This document shows, piece after piece, positions 24,164 through 34,123 of a stretch of 64,000 bases of DNA. The stretch is taken from contig CBDFIN010000012.1 of the NCBI GenBank assembly GCA_965248135.1, forward strand, positions 62,001 through 126,000. Direction: 5' to 3'. The notes beneath the pieces are model-generated. The model was not told where the DNA came from. It ran no database searches and saw only the letters and a program-made list of their open reading frames with translations. This DNA comes from SZUA-100 sp965248135 (lineage in GTDB: Bacteria; Pseudomonadota; Alphaproteobacteria; Rhizobiales; Rhizobiaceae). The position numbers and the translations under genes were made by a program. The stretch's first letter is position 1, and each line of letters starts with the position of its first letter.

Positions 24164-26967
24164 TGGCCGGGCTATCGCTGATCTTCGCCACGCCCTGGGT
24201 ATTGCTGGCGCTTGCCACCCTGCCGTTGATCTGGTGGCTGCTACGGCTGACCCCGCCCAAACCGGTGCAGGAGCCATTCCCGCCGGTGCGAATTCTCGAG
24301 CAACTGCAAAAACTGGAAGAAACGCCAGCCCACACGCCCTGGTGGCTGATATTGCTCCGGCTGCTGATGGCTACCCTGGTGATACTTGCCATGGCCGGTC
24401 CGGTGTGGAACCCTGAGGAACCGGCAACCAAGGGTACTGGACCAATCCTGCTGATTATTGATAACAGTTGGGCGGCCGGGCCGGCGTGGGAAAAACTGCA
24501 AGATACGGCGAAACAGATTACTGCTGAGGCGGCGTCCAGTGACCGCACCATTTCGCTGATTTTTGCAGTCGGCGGCAAACAATCAAACCTTTTCGGTGCC
24601 TCGGCAAAACAGGCGGAAAAAGGCCTGCAGGCGGCGCGCGTTCAACCGGTTCCGGCCAATTGGCAAGAGGCAGCAACTGCCGTCGAACAATTGCCACAGG
24701 CCGCCCGCCCTACCTCAATCGTCTGGCTGAGCGCAGGTTTAAAACAGGCGGCAAGCGGCAAAATGGCGAGCGCGCTTGGGCGCCTTGAGGCCGAAGATTA
24801 CGCCATCTACACCCCATCGCTTGATAAATTTGCGTTGATTTTAGACCTCAAGAACAATCCGGCATCGCTGGATATTACGCTTGGTCGACCTGTCAGCGAC
24901 GCAGACAATAAGGGCCTTGCCCGGGCCTTTGATGCCAAGGGCAGGCCGGTCGCATCAGCTCCATATGTATTTGACACCGGCAAAAGCACCACCGTCGCCC
25001 GTTTCAAACTGCCGGTCGAATTGCGCAATGATTTCGCCCGTATAGAATTATCAGGCCGGGCAAGCGCCGGTGATGTCTATCTGCTCGACGACCGCTTTCG
25101 CCGCCGCCGGGTCGGGCTTGTAACCGGCGAAAAGAGCGATCTTGCACAGCCCCTGCTGTCACCGCTTTATTACATTTCAAGAGCGCTTGGCCCCTATAGT
25201 GAAATCCGCTATCCCTTTGAGGCGAATGTAGTCAACGCGGTGGCCGAACTGATCGAAAGCCGGGTATCGGCGCTGGTTTTTGCCGATATCGGCACGTTTC
25301 CCGAGGAAGTCGAGGCACCGCTGGCCGAGTGGATTGACGATGGCGGCATGCTCATCCGGTTTGCCGGACCACGGCTTGCGGCATCAAGCAGCGATGAACT
25401 GGTGCCAGTACCATTGCGGCGTGGCGATCGCGATCTTGGTGGATCCCTTTCCTGGGCAACACCGCAGCCGCTGACTTCGTTCAACGCAACCGGCCCGTTT
25501 GCCGGTCTGCCGGTCCCCGGCGATGTCTCGGTCAAGCGCCAGGTGCTGGCCGAGCCTGGTCCCGATCTGTTGCAGCACACCTGGGCCAGCTTAGCCGATG
25601 GCACCCCGCTGGTGACTGCCACCCAACGTGGCAAAGGCTGGGTTGTGCTGTTTCATGTCACGGCCAGTGCTTCATGGTCGAACCTTGCTCTTTCGGGCGC
25701 CTTTGTCGAGATGCTGCGCCGCACGGTCAGTCTTTCTTCCAGCCGCAATCTCGCCATCAACGCCAAGGCCGATGGTCAGACAAAAACCATTTTGCAGCCC
25801 TATCGGATTCTCGATGGTAAAGGCCAATTGACCGCTTCGCCACAAAAGGCCAAACCGCTGACCATCAGCGCCGGAAGTAAACCACCGGTTATCCAGGATA
25901 ATCCACCGGGTCTATACGGCACGGCCGATGGTTTCGTTGCCCTCAATCTGGCCGACAATGATTTGCAGCTTGCGCCGCTTGATATCACCAACATGGCGGG
26001 CACGCCGCGGCAAGAAAACTATCTGCGCAGCGAAGCGACCGATCTAAAGCCGTTGCTTTTGGCGCTGGCGCTTGTGTTACTGGCGCTCGACTGCCTTGCC
26101 GTATTGTGGATGGCCGGCGCACTGGCGCGCGGTCTGGCACGACCGGCTGGTGCCGTTATTATGATTGCGCTGCTGGTCACCAGCCATGCCGATAATCTAC
26201 GGGCCCAGGAAGCAGGCGCAATGCCGCGCCACATCGAGGCGGCACTGACCACCCGGCTCGCCTATGTAATCACCGGCATTGAGGAGGTCGACACGATCAG
26301 CCGTCAAGGCCTCATCGGGCTGACCGGGTTCATCAAAACACGCACCTCGCTCGAACCTGGACCGCCCGTCGGCGTTGACATCGCCGTCGACGAATTGAAT
26401 TTCTTTCCCTTGCTTTATTGGCCCATCGATGTGGCAGCGCCCCTACCCGACGCCAAGACAATGGCCCGCATCGATGCTTTCATGAAAAAGGGCGGCAGCG
26501 TTGTTTTTGATACCAAAGACGCGCTTTCCGGCGGTTTTGGCGGTGTTATTGTTTCCGACGCGACGTTACGGCTGCAGCAAATTCTCGCCGATCTCGATAT
26601 TCCACCGCTTGAGCGGGTTCCTGCCGATCATGTGCTGACCAAAGCGTTTTATCTGCTGAATGTTTTTCCAGGTCGATATAATTCGGGCGACTTTTGGGTC
26701 GAAGTAAGCGAGGCACAGACCGGTGAGCGGCGGCCTGTGCGCGTTGGCGATGGTGTCTCGTCGATCATTATAACCAGCAACGATCTGGCCGGTGCGTGGG
26801 CGGTTGATTCTCAAAAACGGCCGCTCATGCCCACCGTGCCACCCAGTCCACTCCAGCGCACCTATGCCTACCGGGTCGGTGTAAATCTTGCCATGTACAC
26901 GTTGACTGGAAACTACAAATCGGACCAGGTGCACATTCCGGCGTTGCTTGAAAGGCTTGGGCAATGA
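24163..26967 (+). CDS. BatA-like membrane protein with C-terminal DUF4159 domain
   Basis: A 934-residue protein. An N-terminal BatA/aerotolerance-regulator domain starts with a membrane helix (about residues 2-25) and a second helix near 62-82, then a degenerate VWA-like region (ILLIIDNSWAAGPAWE). Helices near 628-680 lead to a C-terminal DUF4159 domain (VDIAVDELNFFPLLYWPID, then FMKKGGSVVFDTKDA), a class-1 glutamine-amidotransferase-like fold. It is probably bound to the inner membrane with large periplasmic parts. It overlaps the next gene by 4 bases. The physiological role is not established. Confidence 0.85.
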   Translation: MAGLSLIFATPWVLLALATLPLIWWLLRLTPPKPVQEPFPPVRILEQLQKLEETPAHTPWWLILLRLLMATLVILAMAGPVWNPEEPATKGTGPILLIIDNSWAAGPAWEKLQDTAKQITAEAASSDRTISLIFAVGGKQSNLFGASAKQAEKGLQAARVQPVPANWQEAATAVEQLPQAARPTSIVWLSAGLKQAASGKMASALGRLEAEDYAIYTPSLDKFALILDLKNNPASLDITLGRPVSDADNKGLARAFDAKGRPVASAPYVFDTGKSTTVARFKLPVELRNDFARIELSGRASAGDVYLLDDRFRRRRVGLVTGEKSDLAQPLLSPLYYISRALGPYSEIRYPFEANVVNAVAELIESRVSALVFADIGTFPEEVEAPLAEWIDDGGMLIRFAGPRLAASSSDELVPVPLRRGDRDLGGSLSWATPQPLTSFNATGPFAGLPVPGDVSVKRQVLAEPGPDLLQHTWASLADGTPLVTATQRGKGWVVLFHVTASASWSNLALSGAFVEMLRRTVSLSSSRNLAINAKADGQTKTILQPYRILDGKGQLTASPQKAKPLTISAGSKPPVIQDNPPGLYGTADGFVALNLADNDLQLAPLDITNMAGTPRQENYLRSEATDLKPLLLALALVLLALDCLAVLWMAGALARGLARPAGAVIMIALLVTSHADNLRAQEAGAMPRHIEAALTTRLAYVITGIEEVDTISRQGLIGLTGFIKTRTSLEPGPPVGVDIAVDELNFFPLLYWPIDVAAPLPDAKTMARIDAFMKKGGSVVFDTKDALSGGFGGVIVSDATLRLQQILADLDIPPLERVPADHVLTKAFYLLNVFPGRYNSGDFWVEVSEAQTGERRPVRVGDGVSSIIITSNDLAGAWAVDSQKRPLMPTVPPSPLQRTYAYRVGVNLAMYTLTGNYKSDQVHIPALLERLGQ

Positions 26968-29045
26968 CCGCTTTCGAGCTTTCATTTGACCCGCTTTTGC
27001 CGCTTTGGCAAATCGCCCTGCTTGCCAGTGTTGCGGCAATTGCTGCGCTGTTCGGGCTTTACCGGCGTTTGCGTGGCGCCTGGTTGAGGCTTGGTGCGGT
27101 TTTGGTGCTGGCAATTGCGCTGGCTAACCCGACGCTGATCCAGGAAGAACGGGAACGGCTGAAAAGCGTGGTTGCCCTGGTGGTCGATGAAAGCGACAGC
27201 CAAAAACTTGCCGGTCGCAACGAACAATCAACCAAAACGCAAGCAGCGATAGAGCGCCTTCTTGCACGTTTGAAGGGATTTGAGACCCGAAAGATCATTG
27301 CCAAAAATCTGAGGGACGTGGACTCCGAAGCCTCGACTGCCCTTTTTGATGCTCTTAAAAAAGGTTTGCAGGACGTACCGCCCGACCGGCTGGCTGGTGC
27401 GATCATGATTACCGATGGGCAAGTCCATGACATTCCACAAGATTTGCAGACTTCGGCTATTGCCGCGCCGCTTCACGCGCTGATTACCGGCAGTAAAAAC
27501 GATCTCGACCGGCGTATCGTGATCGAACGGGCGCCTCGCTTTGGCATTGTCGGCGAAAACCAGGAAATCAGCTTCAGTGTGCGGGATGCCAATATCCCGA
27601 CCGGTCAACCGATCGAGGTTCGCACTTTAATTGATGGTGATTTTAACGACAGCCAATACATTCTTCCCGGCGAGACGACCGTGTTCAGCTTCAAGGTACC
27701 CCACGGTGGCAAGACCATTATCGAGTTTGAGGCTGAAAGCGTCGACGGTGAGATTACTCTCGTTAACAATCGGGCCTTTGTCGTGCTCGACGGCATTCGC
27801 GAAAACCTGCGAGTATTGCTGGTCTCGGGAGAACCACACGCCGGTGAACGCACCTGGCGCAATTTGTTGAAATCGGATGCCTCTGTCGATCTCGTCCATT
27901 TCACCATCCTGCGGCCACCGGAAAAACAGGACGGCACACCGATCAACCAATTATCGCTGATCGCCTTTCCAACACGCGAGTTGTTCATTGAAAAAATCAA
28001 CTCATTCGACCTGATAATCTTCGACCGCTACCAACTACGCGGTGTTCTGCCGGTGCTCTATTTCGACAATATCGCCCGCTATGTGCGGGAGGGCGGTGCG
28101 GTATTGATTGCCGCTGGACCCGAATACGCCGAAAGCAACAGCATCCATCGTACCCCGATATCACCAATTCTGCCGGTTACTCCGAGCGGCGAAATATTCG
28201 AACAACCGTTTTATCCCACCATATCTGAAGCCGGCAAAAAACACCCGGTGACCCGCGGTCTGGAAGGTGGTGCAGCATCGCCACCCAAATGGAGCCGTTG
28301 GTTCCGTCACATCGATGCCACAAGCACCACCGGCGATGTGGTCATGAACGGTCCGCAGGAAAGACCCCTGTTGGTGCTTGACCGTCCCGGCGATGGCCGG
28401 ATCGCCATGCTTTTGTCGGACCATGTGTGGCTGTGGGCGCGGGGGTTTGAAGGCGGCGGCCCGCATGTTCCATTGTTGCGCCGGCTCGGCCATTGGCTGA
28501 TGAAGGAACCGCAACTTGACGAAGAGGCGCTGACCGCCACATCAAACGGTGATGAACTGGTGGTGACCCGGCAAACCATGGGAGAAGACCCGGGTCAGTT
28601 GAGTGTGTTATCGCCCACCGGTGAACTGCAAAAACATGCCTTCAAGAAAACCGGCGACGGCCTGTGGCGCGCAACTCTGAAAGCGCGCGCATCGGGGCTA
28701 TTTCAACTGGCAAATGGCGAATTGCGGGCGCTGGCCCATGTGGGGCCGGCCAATCCACGCGAGTATCGCGACGTGGTGAGCACAAAAGACAAGCTGGCGC
28801 CATTGATCAGTCAATCCGGTGGCCTGGCAACAAGGGTAGTTAACGAGGGTGGTGGCATTTTTATTCCACGCATTGTGCCCGTCCGCCCAGGCGGTCCCGC
28901 CTCGGGAAGAGATTGGCTTGGACTGAACTCAACCCAGGCATCGATCTTGAAGGGCATCACCTCGCTGCCGTTATTTGCCGGCTTTCTCGGGCTGGCATTG
29001 CTTCTGGGCGGGCTTTCGCTGATGTGGGCTAGAGAGGGACGCTAG
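26964..29045 (+). CDS. Large membrane protein of the MoxR block
   Basis: A 693-residue protein with two or three membrane helices at the N-terminus (about residues 15-55) and one at the C-terminus (about 665-688), enclosing a long soluble part. The central region (NLRVLLVSGEPHAGERTWRN, FDLIIFDRYQLRG, YVREGGAVLIAAGPEY) resembles the glutamine-amidotransferase-like fold found in this cluster in other Hyphomicrobiales. It contains a VWA-like start (VVALVVDESDSQKL). It is the last gene of the block; its end overlaps the convergent GNAT gene by 17 bases. Confidence 0.82.
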   Translation: MTAFELSFDPLLPLWQIALLASVAAIAALFGLYRRLRGAWLRLGAVLVLAIALANPTLIQEERERLKSVVALVVDESDSQKLAGRNEQSTKTQAAIERLLARLKGFETRKIIAKNLRDVDSEASTALFDALKKGLQDVPPDRLAGAIMITDGQVHDIPQDLQTSAIAAPLHALITGSKNDLDRRIVIERAPRFGIVGENQEISFSVRDANIPTGQPIEVRTLIDGDFNDSQYILPGETTVFSFKVPHGGKTIIEFEAESVDGEITLVNNRAFVVLDGIRENLRVLLVSGEPHAGERTWRNLLKSDASVDLVHFTILRPPEKQDGTPINQLSLIAFPTRELFIEKINSFDLIIFDRYQLRGVLPVLYFDNIARYVREGGAVLIAAGPEYAESNSIHRTPISPILPVTPSGEIFEQPFYPTISEAGKKHPVTRGLEGGAASPPKWSRWFRHIDATSTTGDVVMNGPQERPLLVLDRPGDGRIAMLLSDHVWLWARGFEGGGPHVPLLRRLGHWLMKEPQLDEEALTATSNGDELVVTRQTMGEDPGQLSVLSPTGELQKHAFKKTGDGLWRATLKARASGLFQLANGELRALAHVGPANPREYRDVVSTKDKLAPLISQSGGLATRVVNEGGGIFIPRIVPVRPGGPASGRDWLGLNSTQASILKGITSLPLFAGFLGLALLLGGLSLMWAREGR

Positions 29046-29553
29046 AGCTTCGCCGGGCCGAGCCTCGTGCTTCTGCCAGCGCAACCGGCTTCAATTCCAG
29101 GGCAAGAGTGCGCCCCAGGTCGACCGGGCGCGGCATGATGATTTGATCCGCTGGAACTCGCCGGAAGCCAAAGGGCCGGTAGTAGGGCAGATCGCCGACC
29201 AACAAGATCAACCCGGCGTCATGATGATGAAGCGTATCTTTTGCCGCGGCGATTGAGTTTTCCATCAAAGCCTTGCCGATACCGAAATTTTTGTATTCGG
29301 GCAAAACACCGAGCGGCCCAAGCAGCAACGCTTTGGTCTCTCCAATCATGATCCGGGTCTGGCGAACCGTTCCCACAATGCGGTCATTGCAAATAGCGGT
29401 AAAACAAAGCGGTAGTTCCGGCGCAACGCCCTCTCGAAGCACAAATGCCGCCCGGGCGAACATTCCGGGGCCAAAAATTTGCAAGGTGATAGTTTCAATT
29501 TCGTTTGCCTGCGCAAGTGCTTCAGGCACAATCTTTGTGGATAGAGGTTTCAT
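29029..29553 (-). CDS. GNAT-family N-acetyltransferase
   Basis: A 174-residue acetyltransferase of the YhbS-like group. The acetyl-CoA loop is GPLGVLPEYKNFGIGKALM (Q/RxxGxG/A-type), followed by LILLVGDLPYYRPFGFRRV, where a YY-FGF motif is typical. The acceptor is unknown; small molecules and proteins are both possible. Convergent with the MoxR block. Confidence 0.85.
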   Translation of the reverse strand: MKPLSTKIVPEALAQANEIETITLQIFGPGMFARAAFVLREGVAPELPLCFTAICNDRIVGTVRQTRIMIGETKALLLGPLGVLPEYKNFGIGKALMENSIAAAKDTLHHHDAGLILLVGDLPYYRPFGFRRVPADQIIMPRPVDLGRTLALELKPVALAEARGSARRSSSVPL

Positions 29554-29841
29554 CGAATTTTCCGGCGGTCAGTGAGAAGATCGCCGATTTTCGCAAAAAT
29601 TGTTCAGGCAAAAAACGGCGGCAGCATGTCGAACCCTGGACGTAACGCGCCCCGGCCCGGTTTCTCGCTTCGTCGTCGCAATGTGCTCGCCATGTCACTC
29701 ATTTGCCAATTCTCACGCCGTGTGGGCGCACCGTGTATCATCAAACCGCCGAAGCGTCCATGGGACAAAATGCGCACCCAACGGCGGCTAATCTTAAACC
29801 AGCCTATTTCTTTCCTTGGTATCAGAAACTGTCGCGCCTAC
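29554..29841. other. Spacer with no recognised content
   Basis: About 290 bases upstream of the GNAT gene and downstream of the Nudix gene. Several plus-strand frames are open but overlap the Nudix gene and look like non-coding translation. I see no gene. Confidence 0.4.
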
Positions 29842-30309
29842 TCAACTCCAATGCAACGAAGTTTCACCGTCTTGAAGAACTTCCTTCAACCGAGCCCTTG
29901 TACCAGCTGTCGTCTCCTCGGGCAGCGCATCAATTGCAAAAAACCCGCTTTCGGCTATCTCAAGATTTGGCCGCCGATCACCGCGTTGTCGCCACTCCCG
30001 GCACAGGAATAATCCGACATGATCGCGCTTCGAGGTTTTCGCGTTGAAATAAAATCCAACCATTTCCGGCGCCGCCATGAGTTCGACATTTACCTCCTCA
30101 AGCAGCTCTCTCCCCACCGCATCGGCCATGGCTTCACCGACATCGACGCCACCGCCCGGCAGATACCAGCCGGCAATATAGGTATGGCGCACCAACAACA
30201 CGCGATCATCATCATCAACCACAATCGCCCGCACGCCCAGCGTCATGCCGCGCGTTATCAGCCAGAATGGCGTGATAATTTTTCTGGCAATTCGTTGCAG
30301 CAAGGTCAT
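29842..30309 (-). CDS. Nudix hydrolase
   Basis: A 155-residue Nudix protein. The box GGGVDVGEAMADA then VGRELLEEVNVEL fits the consensus except that Asn stands where a Gly is usual near the end; all catalytic Glu residues are present. An N-terminal hydrophobic stretch precedes the fold (TRGMTLGVRAIVVDDDDRVLLV). Substrate unknown. It starts 27 bases after the stop of the upstream hypothetical gene, probably in one transcript. Confidence 0.82.
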   Translation of the reverse strand: MTLLQRIARKIITPFWLITRGMTLGVRAIVVDDDDRVLLVRHTYIAGWYLPGGGVDVGEAMADAVGRELLEEVNVELMAAPEMVGFYFNAKTSKRDHVGLFLCREWRQRGDRRPNLEIAESGFFAIDALPEETTAGTRARLKEVLQDGETSLHWS

Positions 30310-30336
30310 GGCTGATTTTTTGGTGTCAGCCGGTTC

Positions 30337-30939
30337 TTAGAGCTGCAACAGCGAACCGTAGTGGGTCCAGGCATATGCCGCCAGCCCGCTTAGCCCGATG
30401 CCGATAAGCAGCCAGAGAAAATTCAGCCATCCTGAACGGCGTTTTACCGGGGCAACTTTTGGCTCCGGCTCTTTGGCCAGTCGGATATGTGTCCATTCAC
30501 CTTCCAGAATACGCTCACGTTCAAGCACCCGCTCAGCCACGTAGTTGCTGATGACATCCGCGACGGCATTCAAGTCGCCGGTTTCCGCCAACAGGGTTCG
30601 CCCAGCCTTTGTATCCTTCAAGAAACGGTAAATCCGACGATCACGACCCATTGAAACATGCGCCGTCATATCGATCCACAATCTGGGCGGCTGGCCATTG
30701 GTCAATGCAAATTCGAATTGATCATTGTCGGAGGGAAGCTCCGCAAACAACGGCTTGATCTCGTTTGCCAACATTTCCAAACGAGCCAGTTCCGCCTCTT
30801 TCATGTCAATGACGACATCATCGCGGTTGGCCTGCCTGTTTCTGACCTCCGCCAAAGCCACTGCCAGGCTTCGTTCGCGGGCGATATCTTCTTCAGTGTG
30901 TGCTATTTTATCAGTATCCTTGCCAACTGTATTACTCAT
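30337..30939 (-). CDS. Conserved hypothetical protein with C-terminal membrane anchor
   Basis: A 200-residue, mainly charged protein with one hydrophobic helix near the C-terminus (about residues 170-190, WLNFLWLLIGIGLSGLAAYA). The middle (RLWIDMTAHVSMGRDRRIYR, FLKDTKAGRTLLAET) is conserved, as I recall, in Hyphomicrobiales proteins of unknown function. A tail-anchored topology with a large cytoplasmic part is the natural reading. Upstream of a Nudix gene on the same strand. Confidence 0.65.
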   Translation of the reverse strand: MSNTVGKDTDKIAHTEEDIARERSLAVALAEVRNRQANRDDVVIDMKEAELARLEMLANEIKPLFAELPSDNDQFEFALTNGQPPRLWIDMTAHVSMGRDRRIYRFLKDTKAGRTLLAETGDLNAVADVISNYVAERVLERERILEGEWTHIRLAKEPEPKVAPVKRRSGWLNFLWLLIGIGLSGLAAYAWTHYGSLLQL

Positions 30940-31250
30940 GGCATCACTCCAACAACATTGCTTATCAGCCCGCCATCCGGGCCGCTTTTCGCCAAATTAA
31001 CAAATTCTTAACAAAAAAGCACGTCTTTTGAACATCAAATCACGGTTAGACATGGTTGATAAAATCGTTCAGGCCAGGAACGAGCATGATCGATTTGCCA
31101 GGTTGCCGAGTTTGTGCAACCCTTTGCGGCCATAAAACCGGCAGATCGACGATAATAGCAGACTTCTACAGTACCGCTGATGTCGCCTCGAAATTCCTGA
31201 TGGTTTTAACCATTGCACCGGTTCGTTTTGACTGGCAAAGAGATTAGCCG
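30940..31250. other. Divergent intergenic region
   Basis: About 310 bases between two divergent genes. It includes an AT-rich stretch near 30995-31015 (aacaaattcttaacaaaaaa) suited to a promoter. A 63-codon frame on the plus strand overlaps it but lacks a ribosome-binding site and recognisable content. Confidence 0.4.
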
Positions 31251-32393
31251 ATGGCCGAGGCCGATTTTCCGATAGAAGAATTCGAAACTCGCCTTGAGCG
31301 TGCCCAGCGGGCAATGCGCGGCGAAAACATCGATGCTTTGCTGTTCACTACCGAAGCGGAAATGCGCTATTTCACTGGCTTTAGAACCCTGTTCTGGCAG
31401 AGCCCTACCAGGCCGTGGTTTCTGGTTGTGCCTGCCTCCGGCAAACCCATCACCGTAATTCCAGAGATCGGTGCACCCTTGATGCACCGAACCTGGCTTG
31501 AAGACATTCGTTGCTGGGCCTCTCCTGACCCAAATGACGACGGCATAACATTGTTGAGCGATGCGCTCGCCCCCTACACGACGATTGGCATGATGAGGGG
31601 TGCTGAGACAAGTCTGCGCATGCCGCTTGGCGACTATCACACGCTGCAGGAGAATCTGCGTTCGACAGATCTCGTTGACGCCACCAAGCTGGTGCAAAGG
31701 TTGCGGATGACTAAATCGGCCGCTGAAATTGAAAAAATCGCCGCCATCTGCCGCATCGCCTCAGATAGTTTTGCCATGGCGCCTGTTTTGTTTTTCGCCG
31801 GACAACCACTGGATGAGGCCTTCCGCGCCTTCAAGATCGCACTCCTAAACAATGGCGCGGAAGAGGTTCCCTATCTGGTCGGTGGTGCGGGAGATGGGGG
31901 CTATGGCGATGTCATTTCTCCACCTGGCGACACTCCGCTTCGCCGCGGCGATGTGCTGATGCTTGATACCGGTTCCACGCTCAAGGGTTATTTCTGCGAT
32001 TTCGACCGAAATTTTGCCATTGGCGAGGCCAGCGATGCGGCAAAGACTGCCTACACCACTCTGTACCGGGCAACTGAGGCAGGCCTTGATATGGCTCGAC
32101 CCGGCGCGACGTGTCGCCAGGTCTGCGCCGCCATGTCAGGAATTATCGGCGGCGGTGAAGGCAATGTCGGTCGATTGGGCCACGGCCTTGGAATGCAACT
32201 AACGGAACAACCGTCAATTGCGTTGTTTGAAGAAACCAGATTGCAAGCCGGCATGGTGATGACACTGGAGCCCGGTATGGATATCGGGCCCGGCAAAATG
32301 ATGGTGCACGAGGAAAACATTGTCATTCGCGATGGCCCGCCGCAACTGTTAAGCCGGCGAACACTTGCCGAACTGCCGATTATCGATACCTAA
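31251..32393 (+). CDS. M24-family metallopeptidase (Xaa-Pro aminopeptidase-like)
   Basis: A 380-residue protein with an N-terminal creatinase-like domain (RAQRAMRGENIDALLFTTEA) and a C-terminal pita-bread catalytic domain. Metal ligands are visible: Asp in LMLDTGSTLKGY, Asp in FCDFDRNFAIG, His in GRLGHGLGMQLTEQPS, and Glu in TLEPGMDI and HEENIVI. Such enzymes cleave N-terminal residues before Pro or act on related amide bonds in the cytoplasm. Convergent with leuA. Confidence 0.9.
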   Translation: MAEADFPIEEFETRLERAQRAMRGENIDALLFTTEAEMRYFTGFRTLFWQSPTRPWFLVVPASGKPITVIPEIGAPLMHRTWLEDIRCWASPDPNDDGITLLSDALAPYTTIGMMRGAETSLRMPLGDYHTLQENLRSTDLVDATKLVQRLRMTKSAAEIEKIAAICRIASDSFAMAPVLFFAGQPLDEAFRAFKIALLNNGAEEVPYLVGGAGDGGYGDVISPPGDTPLRRGDVLMLDTGSTLKGYFCDFDRNFAIGEASDAAKTAYTTLYRATEAGLDMARPGATCRQVCAAMSGIIGGGEGNVGRLGHGLGMQLTEQPSIALFEETRLQAGMVMTLEPGMDIGPGKMMVHEENIVIRDGPPQLLSRRTLAELPIIDT

Positions 32394-32431
32394 CAGAAGC
32401 ACCACACCAACCGCACCAGGGTTGGAAACCG

Positions 32432-34108
32432 TCAACCATCCTTCGCCAAAATGCGGTTAGCGGCCGAAACCACAGCTTCAAGCGAAGCCGCCACGATATT
32501 GGCATCGATACCGGCACCGAACAACCGACCATCGGGATGAACCATCTCCATATAGCATATGGCGGTTGCATCGGAACCCTGTTGCAGCGAATGCTCGGAG
32601 TAGTCGGCAACCGACATCTCAATGCCGAGATGTTTGCACAGCGCATCAACAAATCCATCGACCGGCCCTGTGCCATGGCCTGAAATCGTCACCTCATTGC
32701 CATCGTCGACAAGCACCGCCTCGACAAGGCGGATGCCGGCGTGCTCGGTGTCGGGTAGTGTTGTGTGATCAACATATTTCAGCCGCCCCTCGGGCTGGTC
32801 CACATAGCGTTTCATAAAGCGCTCATGAATGCGCGATGCCGAAATTTCCTTGCCTTCCTTGTCGGTGATCTTTTGGACGTCGTTACGCAGCTCGACCTGA
32901 AGATTGCGCGGCAATTTCAGTCCGTAATCCGTTTCCATAATATAGGCGACACCGCCCTTGCCCGACTGGGAGTTGATCCGGATTATCGCCTCGTAGGTGC
33001 GCCCAACATGCTGCGGGTCGATCGGCAGATAGGGAACTTCCCAATAGTCGGTATTGGATTTCTCCAGCGCCTTCATGCCCTTGTTAATTGCGTCCTGATG
33101 GGAACCGGAAAAAGCGGTATAGACCAACTCACCGACGTAAGGGTGGCGTTCTGGAATTCGCAACTGATTGCAATATTCATAAACTCCCTTGATCTGGTTG
33201 ATGTCGGAGACATCGAGCTCGGGATCAACACCTTGGGTCATCATATTGAGCGCCAAAGTGACGATATCAACATTGCCGGTGCGTTCGCCATTGCCAAACA
33301 ATGTACCTTCCACCCGGTCAGCACCCGCCATCAGCCCAAGCTCGGTTGCGCCAATACCGGTGCCGCGGTCATTGTGCGGATGCAAAGACAATATAATGCA
33401 ATCGCGTTGGTCGAGATTGCGGCTCATCCACTCGATCTGGTCAGCATAGATATTGGGTGTCGACATCTCCACCGTGGCCGGCAGATTGATGATCAATGGA
33501 TGTTGCGGGGTCGGCTTGATGGTTTCACGCACCGCATTGCAAATTTCCAGCGAAAAATCGAGCTCTGTACCGGTGAAGCTCTCCGGCGAATACTCGAAAC
33601 GGTAGCCTCCACCGGCCTTGGCCGCCATGTCGGCAATCATTTTCGCCGCGTCGACAGCAATCTGTTTGATGCCTGCCCTGTCCTTGCCGAATACTACCCT
33701 GCGTTGCAGTTCGGAGGTCGAATTATAAAAATGCACAATCGGATTGTTCGCACCCTGCAGCGACTCAAACGTCCTGGTGATCAGTTCGGGCCTGCATTGC
33801 ACCAGCACCTGCAGCGACACATCGTCAGGCACGCCTCCTTCCTCGACGCACCAGCGGGCAAAATCGAAATCGGTTTGTGAGGCGGAAGGAAATCCGATTT
33901 CGATTTCTTTAAATGCCATATCGAGCAAAAGCCCGAACATGCGGGCCTTTCGTTCATGGCCCATCGGGTCTATCAGCGCCTGGTTGCCGTCGCGCAAATC
34001 GACGGAACACCAAATAGGTGCCTTGGTAATGGACTTGCCTGGCCAACTCCTGTCCGGCAGATCAACAGGAGGATAGGCTTGATACTTGTTGGCGGTCTCC
34101 AGCATCAT
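32432..34108 (-). CDS. leuA: 2-isopropylmalate synthase
   Basis: A 558-residue enzyme of the long LeuA (type 2) group. The TIM-barrel begins with WCSVDLRDGNQALIDPMG; the metal-binding LHPHNDRGTGIGATELG motif follows, and GADRVEGTLFGNGERTGNVD is the family signature. The C-terminal regulatory domain (YMEMVHPDGRLFGAG) is the site of leucine feedback in the family. It condenses acetyl-CoA with 2-ketoisovalerate, the first step to leucine. Two adjacent ATGs (34108, 34105) could start it; a GAAGGAA site lies about 9 bases upstream. Confidence 0.95.
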   Translation of the reverse strand: MMLETANKYQAYPPVDLPDRSWPGKSITKAPIWCSVDLRDGNQALIDPMGHERKARMFGLLLDMAFKEIEIGFPSASQTDFDFARWCVEEGGVPDDVSLQVLVQCRPELITRTFESLQGANNPIVHFYNSTSELQRRVVFGKDRAGIKQIAVDAAKMIADMAAKAGGGYRFEYSPESFTGTELDFSLEICNAVRETIKPTPQHPLIINLPATVEMSTPNIYADQIEWMSRNLDQRDCIILSLHPHNDRGTGIGATELGLMAGADRVEGTLFGNGERTGNVDIVTLALNMMTQGVDPELDVSDINQIKGVYEYCNQLRIPERHPYVGELVYTAFSGSHQDAINKGMKALEKSNTDYWEVPYLPIDPQHVGRTYEAIIRINSQSGKGGVAYIMETDYGLKLPRNLQVELRNDVQKITDKEGKEISASRIHERFMKRYVDQPEGRLKYVDHTTLPDTEHAGIRLVEAVLVDDGNEVTISGHGTGPVDGFVDALCKHLGIEMSVADYSEHSLQQGSDATAICYMEMVHPDGRLFGAGIDANIVAASLEAVVSAANRILAKDG

Positions 34109-34123
34109 AGTGCTGTTCCTTCT

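Noticed and set aside
29572..30047. Open frames of 114-146 codons on the plus strand
   Set aside because: They overlap the Nudix gene on the other strand, lack ribosome-binding sites and show no domain.
32765..33880. 371-codon open frame on the plus strand
   Set aside because: It is wholly antisense to leuA, whose product is recognisable along its full length; the frame is a by-product of leuA codon usage.
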